Assembly (NCBI GenBank): GCA_030426805.1
Contig: JAUHXU010000002.1
Coordinates: 310,001-374,000 of the forward strand
DNA: 64,000 nt
Source of the DNA: a bacterium
GTDB taxonomy: Bacteria > Planctomycetota > JAFGQW01
Reading direction: 5' to 3'
Position numbers and translations under genes: made by a program. Numbering within the stretch: position 1 is the stretch's first letter; each line of letters begins with the position of its first letter. Positions 24,489 through 32,026 of this stretch are shown here, piece by piece. The notes under the pieces are model-generated. The model was not told where the DNA came from and did no database searches. It saw only the letters and a list, made by a program, of their open reading frames with translations.

Positions 24489-26204
24489 ATGGCGAACCGG
24501 AGGCCGAGACCGGGTGCGCGCGGCGCCGCGCGCAGGACGGCGAGCAGCGGAGACGAGGCGAGCGGTGCGCCGACCCGCCGTCCCGCGGGGCGATCGAGCC
24601 GTCGTGGCGCGAGCCGGTCGTCGGAAGGTGCGCGCAATCCCGTTCCGTTGATCCTCGGCGGGCTCGGGCTCGTCGTCGTGATCGTCGTCGCGTTCTTCGT
24701 GTTCAGCGGGGGGGACGACCGCGACGATCGTGCGGACCGGCGCGAGTCGCAAGCGACCGAGAAGGAGACGCCGCCGAAGCCGGACAACGCGCCCGATCCG
24801 AAGCCGGCGGTCGACCCGGAGCCGGCACCGAAGCCCAAGCCGGATCCGAAGCCGGCCGAGCCGCGGTACAAGTCCGTTCGTGGATACAAGAAGCTGCTCG
24901 CGACCGTCAACGAGAACCCCGAGTCGATCGACGACCTCTACGAACTCGCCTACTACCTCAACGAGCGGCGCTCGGAAGAGGCGAAGGCCGAGGCGAAGAA
25001 GTGGGCGAAGGAAATCGTCAAGCGAAACCCGCTGCATGCGGACGCGCACGAGATCCTCGGTCGGGTCGAGTTCCTCGGTGCGTACATCCCCGAGGAGGAG
25101 CGCGACAAGCGGATCGAGGAGCCGTGGTTCAAGGAGGCGGTCGCGACGCGCGAGCGAAAGTTCCTGCAGGACCAGCAACTCCGTGACCTCGGTCTCGTCT
25201 ACCACGCGTCGATGCCGTGGGTGATCGCGAAAGAGCGCAACGACCGTCTCCCGAGGCAGGATCGCGATGAACTGGCCGAGACCGGTGCGATCCTGAGTGC
25301 GACGTATCGCCGGTTTCACGAGCTGTTCGGCGAGCGCTTCAAGCTGCCGGGCTTCGACGGGACGGGTGGCGACGCGACGGCGATCGCGGTCTTCTGGTTC
25401 GACAGCGAGCCGTCGTTCCGACGTGCGTTCCGCCGGGTTCGCGGTCTCAAGCGCGACGTCGAGAGCGCGGCCGCGTTCTACACGCCCGGAGACGAGAAGG
25501 AACTGCGCGAGCGGATGATCTTCGGCTACACGAACCGCCGTTCGCGAGACAAGACGTTCGACCGCAACAAGCTCGCGCACGAGGCGTCGCACGCGCTCGA
25601 AGACCACTACCGCAAGGAACTCGGCAAGACCGAGGATCCGGCATCCAGCGGAACCTGGTGGTTCTCCGAGGGCCTGGCCGAGTTCATCGGCACGCTCGAG
25701 GTGAAACTCGGGAAAGACGAGGACGACAACCCCGTCTACGAGGTGACCTTCCTCAAGCGCAACGAGAAGCGGTTCGACTCGGCGCGGATGTCGCGGCGCG
25801 TCGGGTGGAGCGTCTACACCGAGGTCGACGACACGAACGTCGGCATGCGCGACCTCGTCAAGCTCTCCAAGGGTGACGAGAAGCCGTTCCCGTTCAGCTT
25901 GCGCGAGTTGGTCGACCTGCGTCATGGCGGCGATCTCGACGCGCGGGGCGGGGCCATCGGCAAGGAGATGGGCAACGCGATGGTCGGTCAGATGATCGGC
26001 AGCATCGCCTACTTCCAGGCCTGGTCGCTCGTCTGCTTCATGTGGGAGTCGGGTGGCGAGTATCGCGAGGCGCTGATGCGCTGCTTCGATGCTCGTCGGA
26101 ACAACAAGGAACACGCCGACGTCACCGCGGTGACGTTCAAGGGGATCGACCTCGACGAACTCGAGACGAAGTGGCTCGCGTGGATCGAGAAGACCGTGAA
26201 GTGA
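24489..26204 (+). CDS. Membrane-anchored HExxH metallopeptidase-like protein
   Basis: The 571-residue protein has an Arg-rich cytosolic tail (1-55), a membrane helix (about 56-78), an acidic Pro/Lys linker and a large outer domain. The outer domain has HEASH (His364, Glu365, His368) and WWFSEGLAEF, with Glu394 as a third zinc ligand, a gluzincin-like arrangement also seen in planctomycete DUF1570-type proteins. An upstream helical repeat (about 135-215) looks TPR-like. It is the catalytically intact paralogue of the gene at 5713. The thioredoxin-like gene with the in-frame TGA starts 14 nt downstream, probably in the same operon. Substrate unknown. Confidence 0.72.
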   Translation: MANRRPRPGARGAARRTASSGDEASGAPTRRPAGRSSRRGASRSSEGARNPVPLILGGLGLVVVIVVAFFVFSGGDDRDDRADRRESQATEKETPPKPDNAPDPKPAVDPEPAPKPKPDPKPAEPRYKSVRGYKKLLATVNENPESIDDLYELAYYLNERRSEEAKAEAKKWAKEIVKRNPLHADAHEILGRVEFLGAYIPEEERDKRIEEPWFKEAVATRERKFLQDQQLRDLGLVYHASMPWVIAKERNDRLPRQDRDELAETGAILSATYRRFHELFGERFKLPGFDGTGGDATAIAVFWFDSEPSFRRAFRRVRGLKRDVESAAAFYTPGDEKELRERMIFGYTNRRSRDKTFDRNKLAHEASHALEDHYRKELGKTEDPASSGTWWFSEGLAEFIGTLEVKLGKDEDDNPVYEVTFLKRNEKRFDSARMSRRVGWSVYTEVDDTNVGMRDLVKLSKGDEKPFPFSLRELVDLRHGGDLDARGGAIGKEMGNAMVGQMIGSIAYFQAWSLVCFMWESGGEYREALMRCFDARRNNKEHADVTAVTFKGIDLDELETKWLAWIEKTVK

Positions 26205-26218
26205 TCGGAGGAGCGCCG

Positions 26219-26956
26219 ATGAACCGGTTGCTCGTGGGCGCGCTCGTCGCGCTCGTCTGCGGCCTCGGCTCCGTCGCCGATGCGCAGCGCAAGAAGGTCG
26301 CGTTGACCTGGTGGACGTCGGTCGAGGCGGCGAAGGAAGAGGCACGGCTGCGCAACGTGCCGATCGTGTTGCACATCCACGGCAACACGTGACCGCCGTG
26401 CATCCGGATGCTGGAGGGTCCCTTCAGAAAAGACCGGAAGTTCATCCGTTTCTGCAACGAGAGCGTCGTGCACCTGATCCGATTCGAAGGCGGCGACAAG
26501 AAGACCGTCGAGGTGAAGCGGAAGGACGGCAAGACCGAGCTTCGCTCCGCCCATCTGCCGCAGCTCACGATCGAGCAGATCGAGGAGATCGGTCGCGACG
26601 TCGTCAATGATCTGCGCGGCGACGACGCCCCGATGAGCTACGGCTTGCCGCGGCTCGAGATCTGGCGCTTCGACAAGACGTCCCTGCACCAACAGGGCAA
26701 GCGCGGTCGCGGGATCCCGACGGCGGAGATCGTCGCCGCGATAAAGGCCGCGCAGAAGAAGCTCGGCAAGCCGATGTCGCGCAAGTCGTTCCTGCTCGTC
26801 GATGCCGCGTTGAAAGCGGCCGAGCGCGCGCTCGACAGCGAGAAGCCGGCCGACCGAACGGCGGCGGTGCGCGCACTCGAGAAGGCCGGCCGGCTCAAGG
26901 ACCTGACGCCCGCGGCGAAAGAGGCCCTCGCGGACCTCACGCGGGAACTCGGCTAG
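26219..26956 (+). CDS. Thioredoxin-like protein with predicted selenocysteine (UPPC)
   Basis: From the ATG at 26219 (GGAGGAG upstream) the frame reads a signal peptide (MNRLLVGALVALVCGLGSVA), then WWTSVEAAKEEARLRNVPIV, then LHIHGNT, then TGA at 26390-26392, then PPC. It stays open to 26956 with normal coding character. Read through, the protein is 245 residues with residue 58 (TGA) and Cys61 forming UPPC. This matches the CxxC motif of secreted thioredoxin-fold proteins, just where the first cysteine belongs after the hydrophobic strand. A stem-loop with a GGUC apex lies 18-34 nt after the TGA. The alternative is an error or a disabled gene. C-terminal half is Lys/Ala-rich helix. A gene finder would split this at 26392. 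Confidence 0.75.
26411..26427 (+). promoter_or_regulatory. Predicted bacterial SECIS element for TGA 26390
   Basis: CTGGAGG-GTC-CCTTCAG folds as seven pairs (one G-U). GGTC at 26417-26420 forms the apex and its flank, 24 nt after the TGA, within the 16-37 nt range of bacterial SECIS elements. The E. coli fdhF element also has a GGUC apex. Confidence 0.6.
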
Positions 26957-26963
26957 CGGCGGC

Positions 26964-28001
26964 TTACCGCTTGGCGGCGGCGACGTACGCGATCCACGCG
27001 TCGGAGTCGTCGCCCTTCGTCGAGATCCGGAAGACGCCGTTGCCCTCGCCGGTCTTCTTGTCGGTGCCTTCCCAGTAGACGTCGGTCCTCTGGAAGCCCA
27101 CCTCTTCGAGCAGGTCGGTCAGCTCCGGCATCGTCCAGACGCGCCAGTCGTAGCGGAACGCCTTCTCCAGCCGCGGTCCGCCCTTGACCTTGAAGTGGAT
27201 GTAGCACGTCGCTTCGGCGGTGATCGGGTTGAACGAGTCCTGATCCCACTCGTAGTCGAATCCGTCGTATTCGGTGATCTCGACCTGCGGCTGCTGCGCT
27301 TCGGGGCCGCCGTAGCAATCGAGCACGAAGATCCCGTCGTCGTCGAGGCTGCGGTAGACCGACGCGAAGTAGTCGCGAAGATCGGCTCGACGCTTCATGC
27401 AGCAGTAGGAGAAGTTCAGCGCCGCGACGACGTCCGGGCGGACGTCGCGCTTGTCGCCGTCGCGCACGTCGGCGCACACGAGTTCGACACGGGCGGCATC
27501 GTCGCCGATCGGCTCGATGTTGTGGGTGCGGCCCCAGTCGAGGGTCGGGCGGTCGAGGTCGACCCCGATCGCGCGCCCTTCGGGCAGGCGCTTGACCCAC
27601 TCGGCGCAGACGAGCGCCGTGCCGCAGAAGTCCTCGCGCAGGACCGACGGCGTCGTGCCGCGGAACTTGCGGTAGGCGCGCTGGAAGAAGCGAACCTCGA
27701 ACTCGGAGTTCTGCACCGACTCCTGGTAGAGGACGAACTTGTCCGCCGGGACCTTCGTCTTCTTCTTGCCCTTCTTGTCCTTCTTCTTCCCCTTGGCGCT
27801 CTTGGCTCCGTCCGTCTTGCGGCCGGCCTTCTTGCCCTTGGCCTTCTTGGCCCTGTCCTTCTTGGAGGTGCTCTTCTTCGCGGCGTCCTTCTTCGGAGGG
27901 CGTGCGGGCTTTCGCTTCGGCGTCGCGATGCCGCTCGTCTCGATCTCCGCCGCGGCGGCGGCCTCGCTGACCGCGTTCGCGGTCTCTGCGGTGTTCGTCA
28001 T
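26964..28001 (-). CDS. Class I SAM-dependent methyltransferase with Lys-rich N-terminus
   Basis: The 345-residue protein starts with about 90 residues of Ala then Lys/Gly (runs such as KKDAAKKSTSKKDRAKKAKG), likely disordered and nucleic-acid or membrane binding. A methyltransferase domain follows, with REDFCGTALVCAEWVKRLPE as motif I region, IGVDLDRPTLDWG, ELVCADVRD and ALNFSYCCMK, then IFVLDCYGGPE. The substrate is unknown. ATG at 28001 has GGGAGAT just upstream. It converges on the thioredoxin-like gene (7 nt between stops) and is next to the DUF192 lipoprotein. The tail is the unusual part. Confidence 0.75.
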   Translation of the reverse strand: MTNTAETANAVSEAAAAAEIETSGIATPKRKPARPPKKDAAKKSTSKKDRAKKAKGKKAGRKTDGAKSAKGKKKDKKGKKKTKVPADKFVLYQESVQNSEFEVRFFQRAYRKFRGTTPSVLREDFCGTALVCAEWVKRLPEGRAIGVDLDRPTLDWGRTHNIEPIGDDAARVELVCADVRDGDKRDVRPDVVAALNFSYCCMKRRADLRDYFASVYRSLDDDGIFVLDCYGGPEAQQPQVEITEYDGFDYEWDQDSFNPITAEATCYIHFKVKGGPRLEKAFRYDWRVWTMPELTDLLEEVGFQRTDVYWEGTDKKTGEGNGVFRISTKGDDSDAWIAYVAAAKR

Positions 28002-28096
28002 CGGATCTCCCTTTCCGCCACTCGTGCCCGGGGCCAGCCAGGTCGCGAGTCGTTGTTGCGCGCGTGGCGCGACCTCTGTTCGATGGCGTCGCGCCG

Positions 28097-29041
28097 CTAC
28101 GGGTCGGCCTTCGCGCGGAGCGCGGCGACCGACTCGGGCAGCACGACCTCGGCGCCGCGCTTGACGCCGTTGTCTCGGAACCAACCCGCCCGTGTCTCGA
28201 GCGCCATCACGACCTTGCCCTGCGAACGGTACTGTCCGCCGGAATCGAGGTCGTGTGCGCGCATCGTCAACACGTTGCGGATGCGATTGTTTTCGTCGAT
28301 GTAGGCGATGTCCAGCGATGCGCGAGTGTTGCGCATCCAGAAGTTCTGTTCGCGCGCATCGCGAAACACGAACAGCATCCCGGTGTCGTCCGGGATGTAG
28401 CTGCGATACATCAGCCCCCGCGACCGCGTCTCGTGGCGCCACGCGACCTCGACGCGGACCGGTTTTCCCCCGACGGTGATCTCCACCGGCGGTGGGTCGC
28501 GGATCGGCTCGAACTCCGGTTCCGCGCCGTCGGCGGCATCCTTCGGCAGTGCGATCGTCGACCCGGGGGCGAGCCCGACCGCGTCGGCGCAGGTCGCGGT
28601 CGTGAAGAGCGCGAACCGGATCGGGCCGTCGGACAGCGCGACCGCTTCCTTGGGGCCCAGGCGGTGCACCGTATCGACTTTCCCCGCGGCGTCGAGAAAC
28701 GCGACGACCGTCGTGCGGCCGTAGGGGTCGTCGTCCACGTGGGCCGAGCGGTTGTCGTCCGTCGGGTAGGCGAACAGGATGCCGCTCCTGCCGTTCGAGT
28801 CGGCCAGTGCATCGCTGATCGGTCTGGTTCGGGCGCGCTGCTCGGGGAGCAGGGCGGTGCGATCCGCGTGGCGGCGGACGACCTTCAAGCGGATCTCCGC
28901 GTCGCCGATTCGCGCGACGACCGCGGGCGTGCGGTCCGTCTCGGCCTCGTCGTTCGGCGTGGACCCCGGGCCGCACCCTCCGGCGGCAGCGAGCGCGAGG
29001 AGGGCTCCGAAACGGAGCGTGAGGGACCGGGCCGATCGCAT
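28097..29041 (-). CDS. Lipoprotein with tandem DUF192 domains
   Basis: The 314-residue protein has a lipobox (LALAAAGGCGPGS) and two similar halves. The second half is a full DUF192 domain: VEVAWRHETRSRGLMYRSYI, TGMLFVFRDAREQNFWMRNT, LDIAYIDENNRI, then LETRAGWFRDNGVKRGAEVV. The first half (RIGDAEIRLKVVRRHADRTA, GILFAYPTDDNR, VVAFLDAAGKVDTVHRL, LGPKEAVALSDGP) follows the same order but lacks the WMRNT core, so it looks like a decayed copy. DUF192 has no proven general function. No Shine-Dalgarno; TACAAT lies 10 nt before the ATG at 29041. Confidence 0.78.
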   Translation of the reverse strand: MRSARSLTLRFGALLALAAAGGCGPGSTPNDEAETDRTPAVVARIGDAEIRLKVVRRHADRTALLPEQRARTRPISDALADSNGRSGILFAYPTDDNRSAHVDDDPYGRTTVVAFLDAAGKVDTVHRLGPKEAVALSDGPIRFALFTTATCADAVGLAPGSTIALPKDAADGAEPEFEPIRDPPPVEITVGGKPVRVEVAWRHETRSRGLMYRSYIPDDTGMLFVFRDAREQNFWMRNTRASLDIAYIDENNRIRNVLTMRAHDLDSGGQYRSQGKVVMALETRAGWFRDNGVKRGAEVVLPESVAALRAKADP

Positions 29042-29051
29042 GGGACGGGCA

Positions 29052-29057
29052 TTGTAG
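29052..29057 (-). promoter_or_regulatory. Candidate -10 box (TACAAT) of the DUF192 gene
   Basis: TACAAT on the minus strand ends 10 nt before the ATG at 29041, giving a leader of only a few bases. It lies back-to-back with the candidate plus-strand promoter at 29074. Confidence 0.4.
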
Positions 29058-29073
29058 CAGTCTGCATCTCGAT

Positions 29074-29096
29074 TACTATATCACCGGCGGATCCGT
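29074..29096 (+). promoter_or_regulatory. Candidate promoter: TACTAT plus a shared 14-base element
   Basis: TACTAT, three bases, then ACCGGCGGATCCGT, as at 17637-17659. TTGTAG lies 16 bases upstream as a partial -35. It faces the nitrilase gene at 29172. Confidence 0.35.
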
Positions 29097-29171
29097 GTCG
29101 CGGCCGCCCTCGGTGTGCCACCCGCCGCCGTCCATCCGTGCCCTTCGACCCGTGTCAGGCTCGTTGTCCCC

Positions 29172-29960
29172 ATGCGAATCGCACTGATCCAGCACGACGT
29201 CGATTGGGAGGACGCGATCGCCACCCGGCGACGCGTCGAGCCCCTGGTCGCGCGCGCGGTCAGCGGCGGCGCGTCGCTGATCGTGTTCCCCGAGATGTTC
29301 GCGGTCGGCTTCTCGATGGCGACGGCGCGCGTCGCCGAGCCGGTCGACGGGCCGACGACCGCGTGGCTGACGCGCATCGCGGTCGAGCGCGGCGTTGCCG
29401 TGATCGGCGGCCTGCCGGTGCGGACGGCGGACGGCTACGAGAACCACGCGGTCGCGATCGGGCCCGACGGCGGCGAGCTGGCACGCTACGCGAAGATCCA
29501 TCCGTTCTCGTTCGGTCGCGAGCACGAACACTACGCGCCGGGTGCGACGAGTGTCGTGTTCGAGCACGGCGGCCTGACGTTCGGCCTGTCGGTCTGCTAC
29601 GACCTGCGGTTTCCCGAGCTCTACCGTCGACTGATGACCCAGGGCGCGACCGTGCTCGTGAACATCGCGAATTGGCCGGCGGCCCGCGTCGAACACTGGC
29701 GACTGCTGCTACGCGCGCGCGCGCTCGAGAACGTCGCCTACGCGGTCGGCATCAACCGTGTCGGGCGCGGCGGGCGGCTGGAGTACCCCGGCGCGTCGGC
29801 GGTGATCGAGCCCGACGGCACCCCGCAGGTCGAGGGGCCGGAGAACGAGGCCGTCGTGTTCGGCGAGCTGCACGCGTCGCGCGTCTCTCGGATCCGGTCG
29901 GAGCTCCCGTTCGTCGGCGATCTCCGCCGCGACGTCTTCGCCGGTCTCGCCGCCGACTGA
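29172..29960 (+). CDS. Nitrilase-superfamily carbon-nitrogen hydrolase (omega-amidase-like)
   Basis: The 262-residue protein has the nitrilase Glu-Lys-Cys set: Glu41 in IVFPEMFAVGF, Lys108 in YAKIHPFSFG and Cys142 in SVCYDLRFPELYR. MFAVGFSM and the FSFGREHEHY segment resemble YafV/Nit2-type omega-amidases, which hydrolyse 2-oxoglutaramate or 2-oxosuccinamate in nitrogen repair. Length (about 260) fits. The ATG at 29172 lies at the usual N-terminus (MRIALIQHDVDW); no strong Shine-Dalgarno. The S9 peptidase gene follows after 44 nt with its own AAGGAG, so co-transcription is possible. Confidence 0.87.
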   Translation: MRIALIQHDVDWEDAIATRRRVEPLVARAVSGGASLIVFPEMFAVGFSMATARVAEPVDGPTTAWLTRIAVERGVAVIGGLPVRTADGYENHAVAIGPDGGELARYAKIHPFSFGREHEHYAPGATSVVFEHGGLTFGLSVCYDLRFPELYRRLMTQGATVLVNIANWPAARVEHWRLLLRARALENVAYAVGINRVGRGGRLEYPGASAVIEPDGTPQVEGPENEAVVFGELHASRVSRIRSELPFVGDLRRDVFAGLAAD

Positions 29961-30004
29961 ATCCCCCAAGCACACCCCGGAACAACCGACTCCAAGGAGC
30001 ATCG

Positions 30005-32026
30005 ATGTTGCGAATGATCCCGATCGCGCTGGCGCTCGTCACGCTCGCGCCCGCCCAGGCGAAGCCGCTCACCGTCGAGACCCTCTGGTCGATGGGGCGC
30101 GTGTCGGACCCGCAGGTGTCGCCGGACGGCGGCTCGGTGGCGTTCACGGTCATGCAGCCGGACATGAAGAAGAACGGCGCGACCCGAGCGATTCACCTCG
30201 TTCCGTTGTCGGGCGGCCCGTCGCGCGTCCTGACGTCAGACGGCGCGGCGCCGCGCTTCTCGCCGGACGGCGCCTGGCTCTACTTCCGTTCCGGGCGCGG
30301 CGGCTCGTCGCAGGTGTGGCGATTGCCGCTCGCCGGCGGGGGCGAGGCGATGCAGGTCACCGACCTGCCGGTCAACATCGGCGATTTCGCCGTGTCGAGC
30401 GACGGCAAGCGCCTCGTGTTCACCGCGCAGGTGTGGCCGGAGGCGGCGACACTCGAAGACAGCGCGAAGCGCGATGCCGAGCACGCGAAGCGCCCGTCGT
30501 CCGCGCGCGTCTACACGAAGCTCCTCTACCGGCACTGGAACGCCTGGCGCGACGGTCGGCGCAGCCATGTGCTCGTCTACTCGATCGCCGACAAGAAGGT
30601 CGTCGACGTCAGCCCCGGGGACGCCGACGCGCCGCCGGTGTCGCTCGAGTATGGCCGCGGGTTCGCGATCGACCCGGACGGCGCTGTCGTCGCGTTCTCG
30701 CGCAACGCGACCGACGAGCCGGCGACGAACACGAACAACGACGTCTTCGTGACGCCGATCGCGGGCGTCGCGCCGAAGGCGATCACGGTCGGTGAGGGCA
30801 ACGACCATTCGCCGGGCTTCTCGCCCGACGGTCGCTGGATCAGCTACCTGTCGATGGCCCGCCCGGGCTTCGAGGCGGATCGCAACGTCCTCACGCTGCG
30901 TCCGCGGTCCAAGGGCGAGGTCACGGCACTCACGGCGTCGCTCGACCGTAGCGTGAGCAGCTACGTCTGGTCGCCGGACTCGAAGTGGGTCTACTTCACC
31001 GCGACCGATCGCGGCCGGGTGCCGATCTACCGCGTGTCGGTCGGAGGCGGTGCGCCCGAGAAGCTCTTCGGCGACGGCTGTTCGTCGGGCTTGACGATCA
31101 CGCCGGACGGCAAGACGCTCGTCTTCACGAACCAAGCGTTCGACCGACCCTACGAGGTGTGGGCGCTCGACGTCGCGACGAAGAAGGCCCGCAAGGTCTC
31201 GTCGATCAACGATGCGATCGTCGCCAAGGTCGAGATGGGGCGCGCCGAGGAGTTCTGGTTCAAGGGGGCCAAGGACGAGCAGGTCCAGGGCTTCGTGTTG
31301 ACCCCGCCCGGCTTCGACCCGACGCGCAAGTATCCGGCGGTCATGCTGATCCACGGCGGGCCGCAGGGCGCGTTCACCGACTCGTTTCACTGGCGGTGGA
31401 ACGCCCAGCTGTGGTGCGCACCGGGCTACGTCGGCATCATCGTGAACTTCCACGGCTCGCGAGGCTACGGCCAGGCGTTCTGTGACGCGGTGTCGCGCGA
31501 CTGGGGCGGCGCGCCGTACGAGGACGTGATGCTCTGCCTCGACCACGCCGTGAAGGCCTATCCGTATATCGACGGTTCGCGCGTCGGCGCGGCCGGCGGT
31601 TCGTACGGCGGGTTCATGGTGAACTGGATCTGCGGAAAGACCGATCGCTTCAAGTGCCTCGTCTCCCACGCCGGCGTCGTCGAGCACTGGAGCATGTACG
31701 GTGCGACCGAGGAGATCTGGTTTCCGCAGTGGGAGTTCGGCGGCGCGCCGTGGGACGACGACACGCTGCATCGCAAGTGGTCGCCGGTGCGGCTCGCGAA
31801 GAACTTCAAGACGCCGATGCTCGTGATTCACGGAGAGCAGGACTACCGGGTGCCCTACACACAGGGGCTGCAGATGTTCACGGCGCTGCAGCTTCGAGGC
31901 GTTCCGTCCAAACTCCTGTTCTTCCCCGACGAAGACCACTGGATTCACAAGCCGCAGAACGCCAAGGTTTGGTGGAACACGATCCACGACTGGCTGCGAA
32001 CGTACCTGAAGGGAAGCGACCGGTGA
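30005..32026 (+). CDS. Secreted S9 family prolyl oligopeptidase-like peptidase
   Basis: The 673-residue protein has a signal peptide (MLRMIPIALALVTLAPAQAK). A seven-bladed propeller follows (repeated SPDGxxxxF patterns, for example VSPDGGSVAFTV, FSPDGAWLYF, FSPDGRWISYL), then an alpha/beta-hydrolase domain with GGSYGGFM (Ser533), the Asp in HGEQDYRVPY and the His in DEDHWIH. It matches acylaminoacyl-peptidase/DPP-type enzymes that trim short peptides. AAGGAG precedes the ATG at 30005. Its stop overlaps the pepD start as GTGA, so both are made together: secreted peptidase, then cytosolic dipeptidase. Confidence 0.93.
   Translation: MLRMIPIALALVTLAPAQAKPLTVETLWSMGRVSDPQVSPDGGSVAFTVMQPDMKKNGATRAIHLVPLSGGPSRVLTSDGAAPRFSPDGAWLYFRSGRGGSSQVWRLPLAGGGEAMQVTDLPVNIGDFAVSSDGKRLVFTAQVWPEAATLEDSAKRDAEHAKRPSSARVYTKLLYRHWNAWRDGRRSHVLVYSIADKKVVDVSPGDADAPPVSLEYGRGFAIDPDGAVVAFSRNATDEPATNTNNDVFVTPIAGVAPKAITVGEGNDHSPGFSPDGRWISYLSMARPGFEADRNVLTLRPRSKGEVTALTASLDRSVSSYVWSPDSKWVYFTATDRGRVPIYRVSVGGGAPEKLFGDGCSSGLTITPDGKTLVFTNQAFDRPYEVWALDVATKKARKVSSINDAIVAKVEMGRAEEFWFKGAKDEQVQGFVLTPPGFDPTRKYPAVMLIHGGPQGAFTDSFHWRWNAQLWCAPGYVGIIVNFHGSRGYGQAFCDAVSRDWGGAPYEDVMLCLDHAVKAYPYIDGSRVGAAGGSYGGFMVNWICGKTDRFKCLVSHAGVVEHWSMYGATEEIWFPQWEFGGAPWDDDTLHRKWSPVRLAKNFKTPMLVIHGEQDYRVPYTQGLQMFTALQLRGVPSKLLFFPDEDHWIHKPQNAKVWWNTIHDWLRTYLKGSDR

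Noticed and set aside
26390..26392. TGA as a simple pseudogene mutation
   Set aside because: Possible, but the exact Cys position, intact downstream frame, SECIS-like hairpin and a second similar case argue against it; kept as the main alternative.
27739..28164. Hydrophobic 141-codon plus-strand frame that looks like a membrane protein
   Set aside because: It is the complement of the lysine-rich tail of the methyltransferase; Lys codons read backwards give Phe/Leu.
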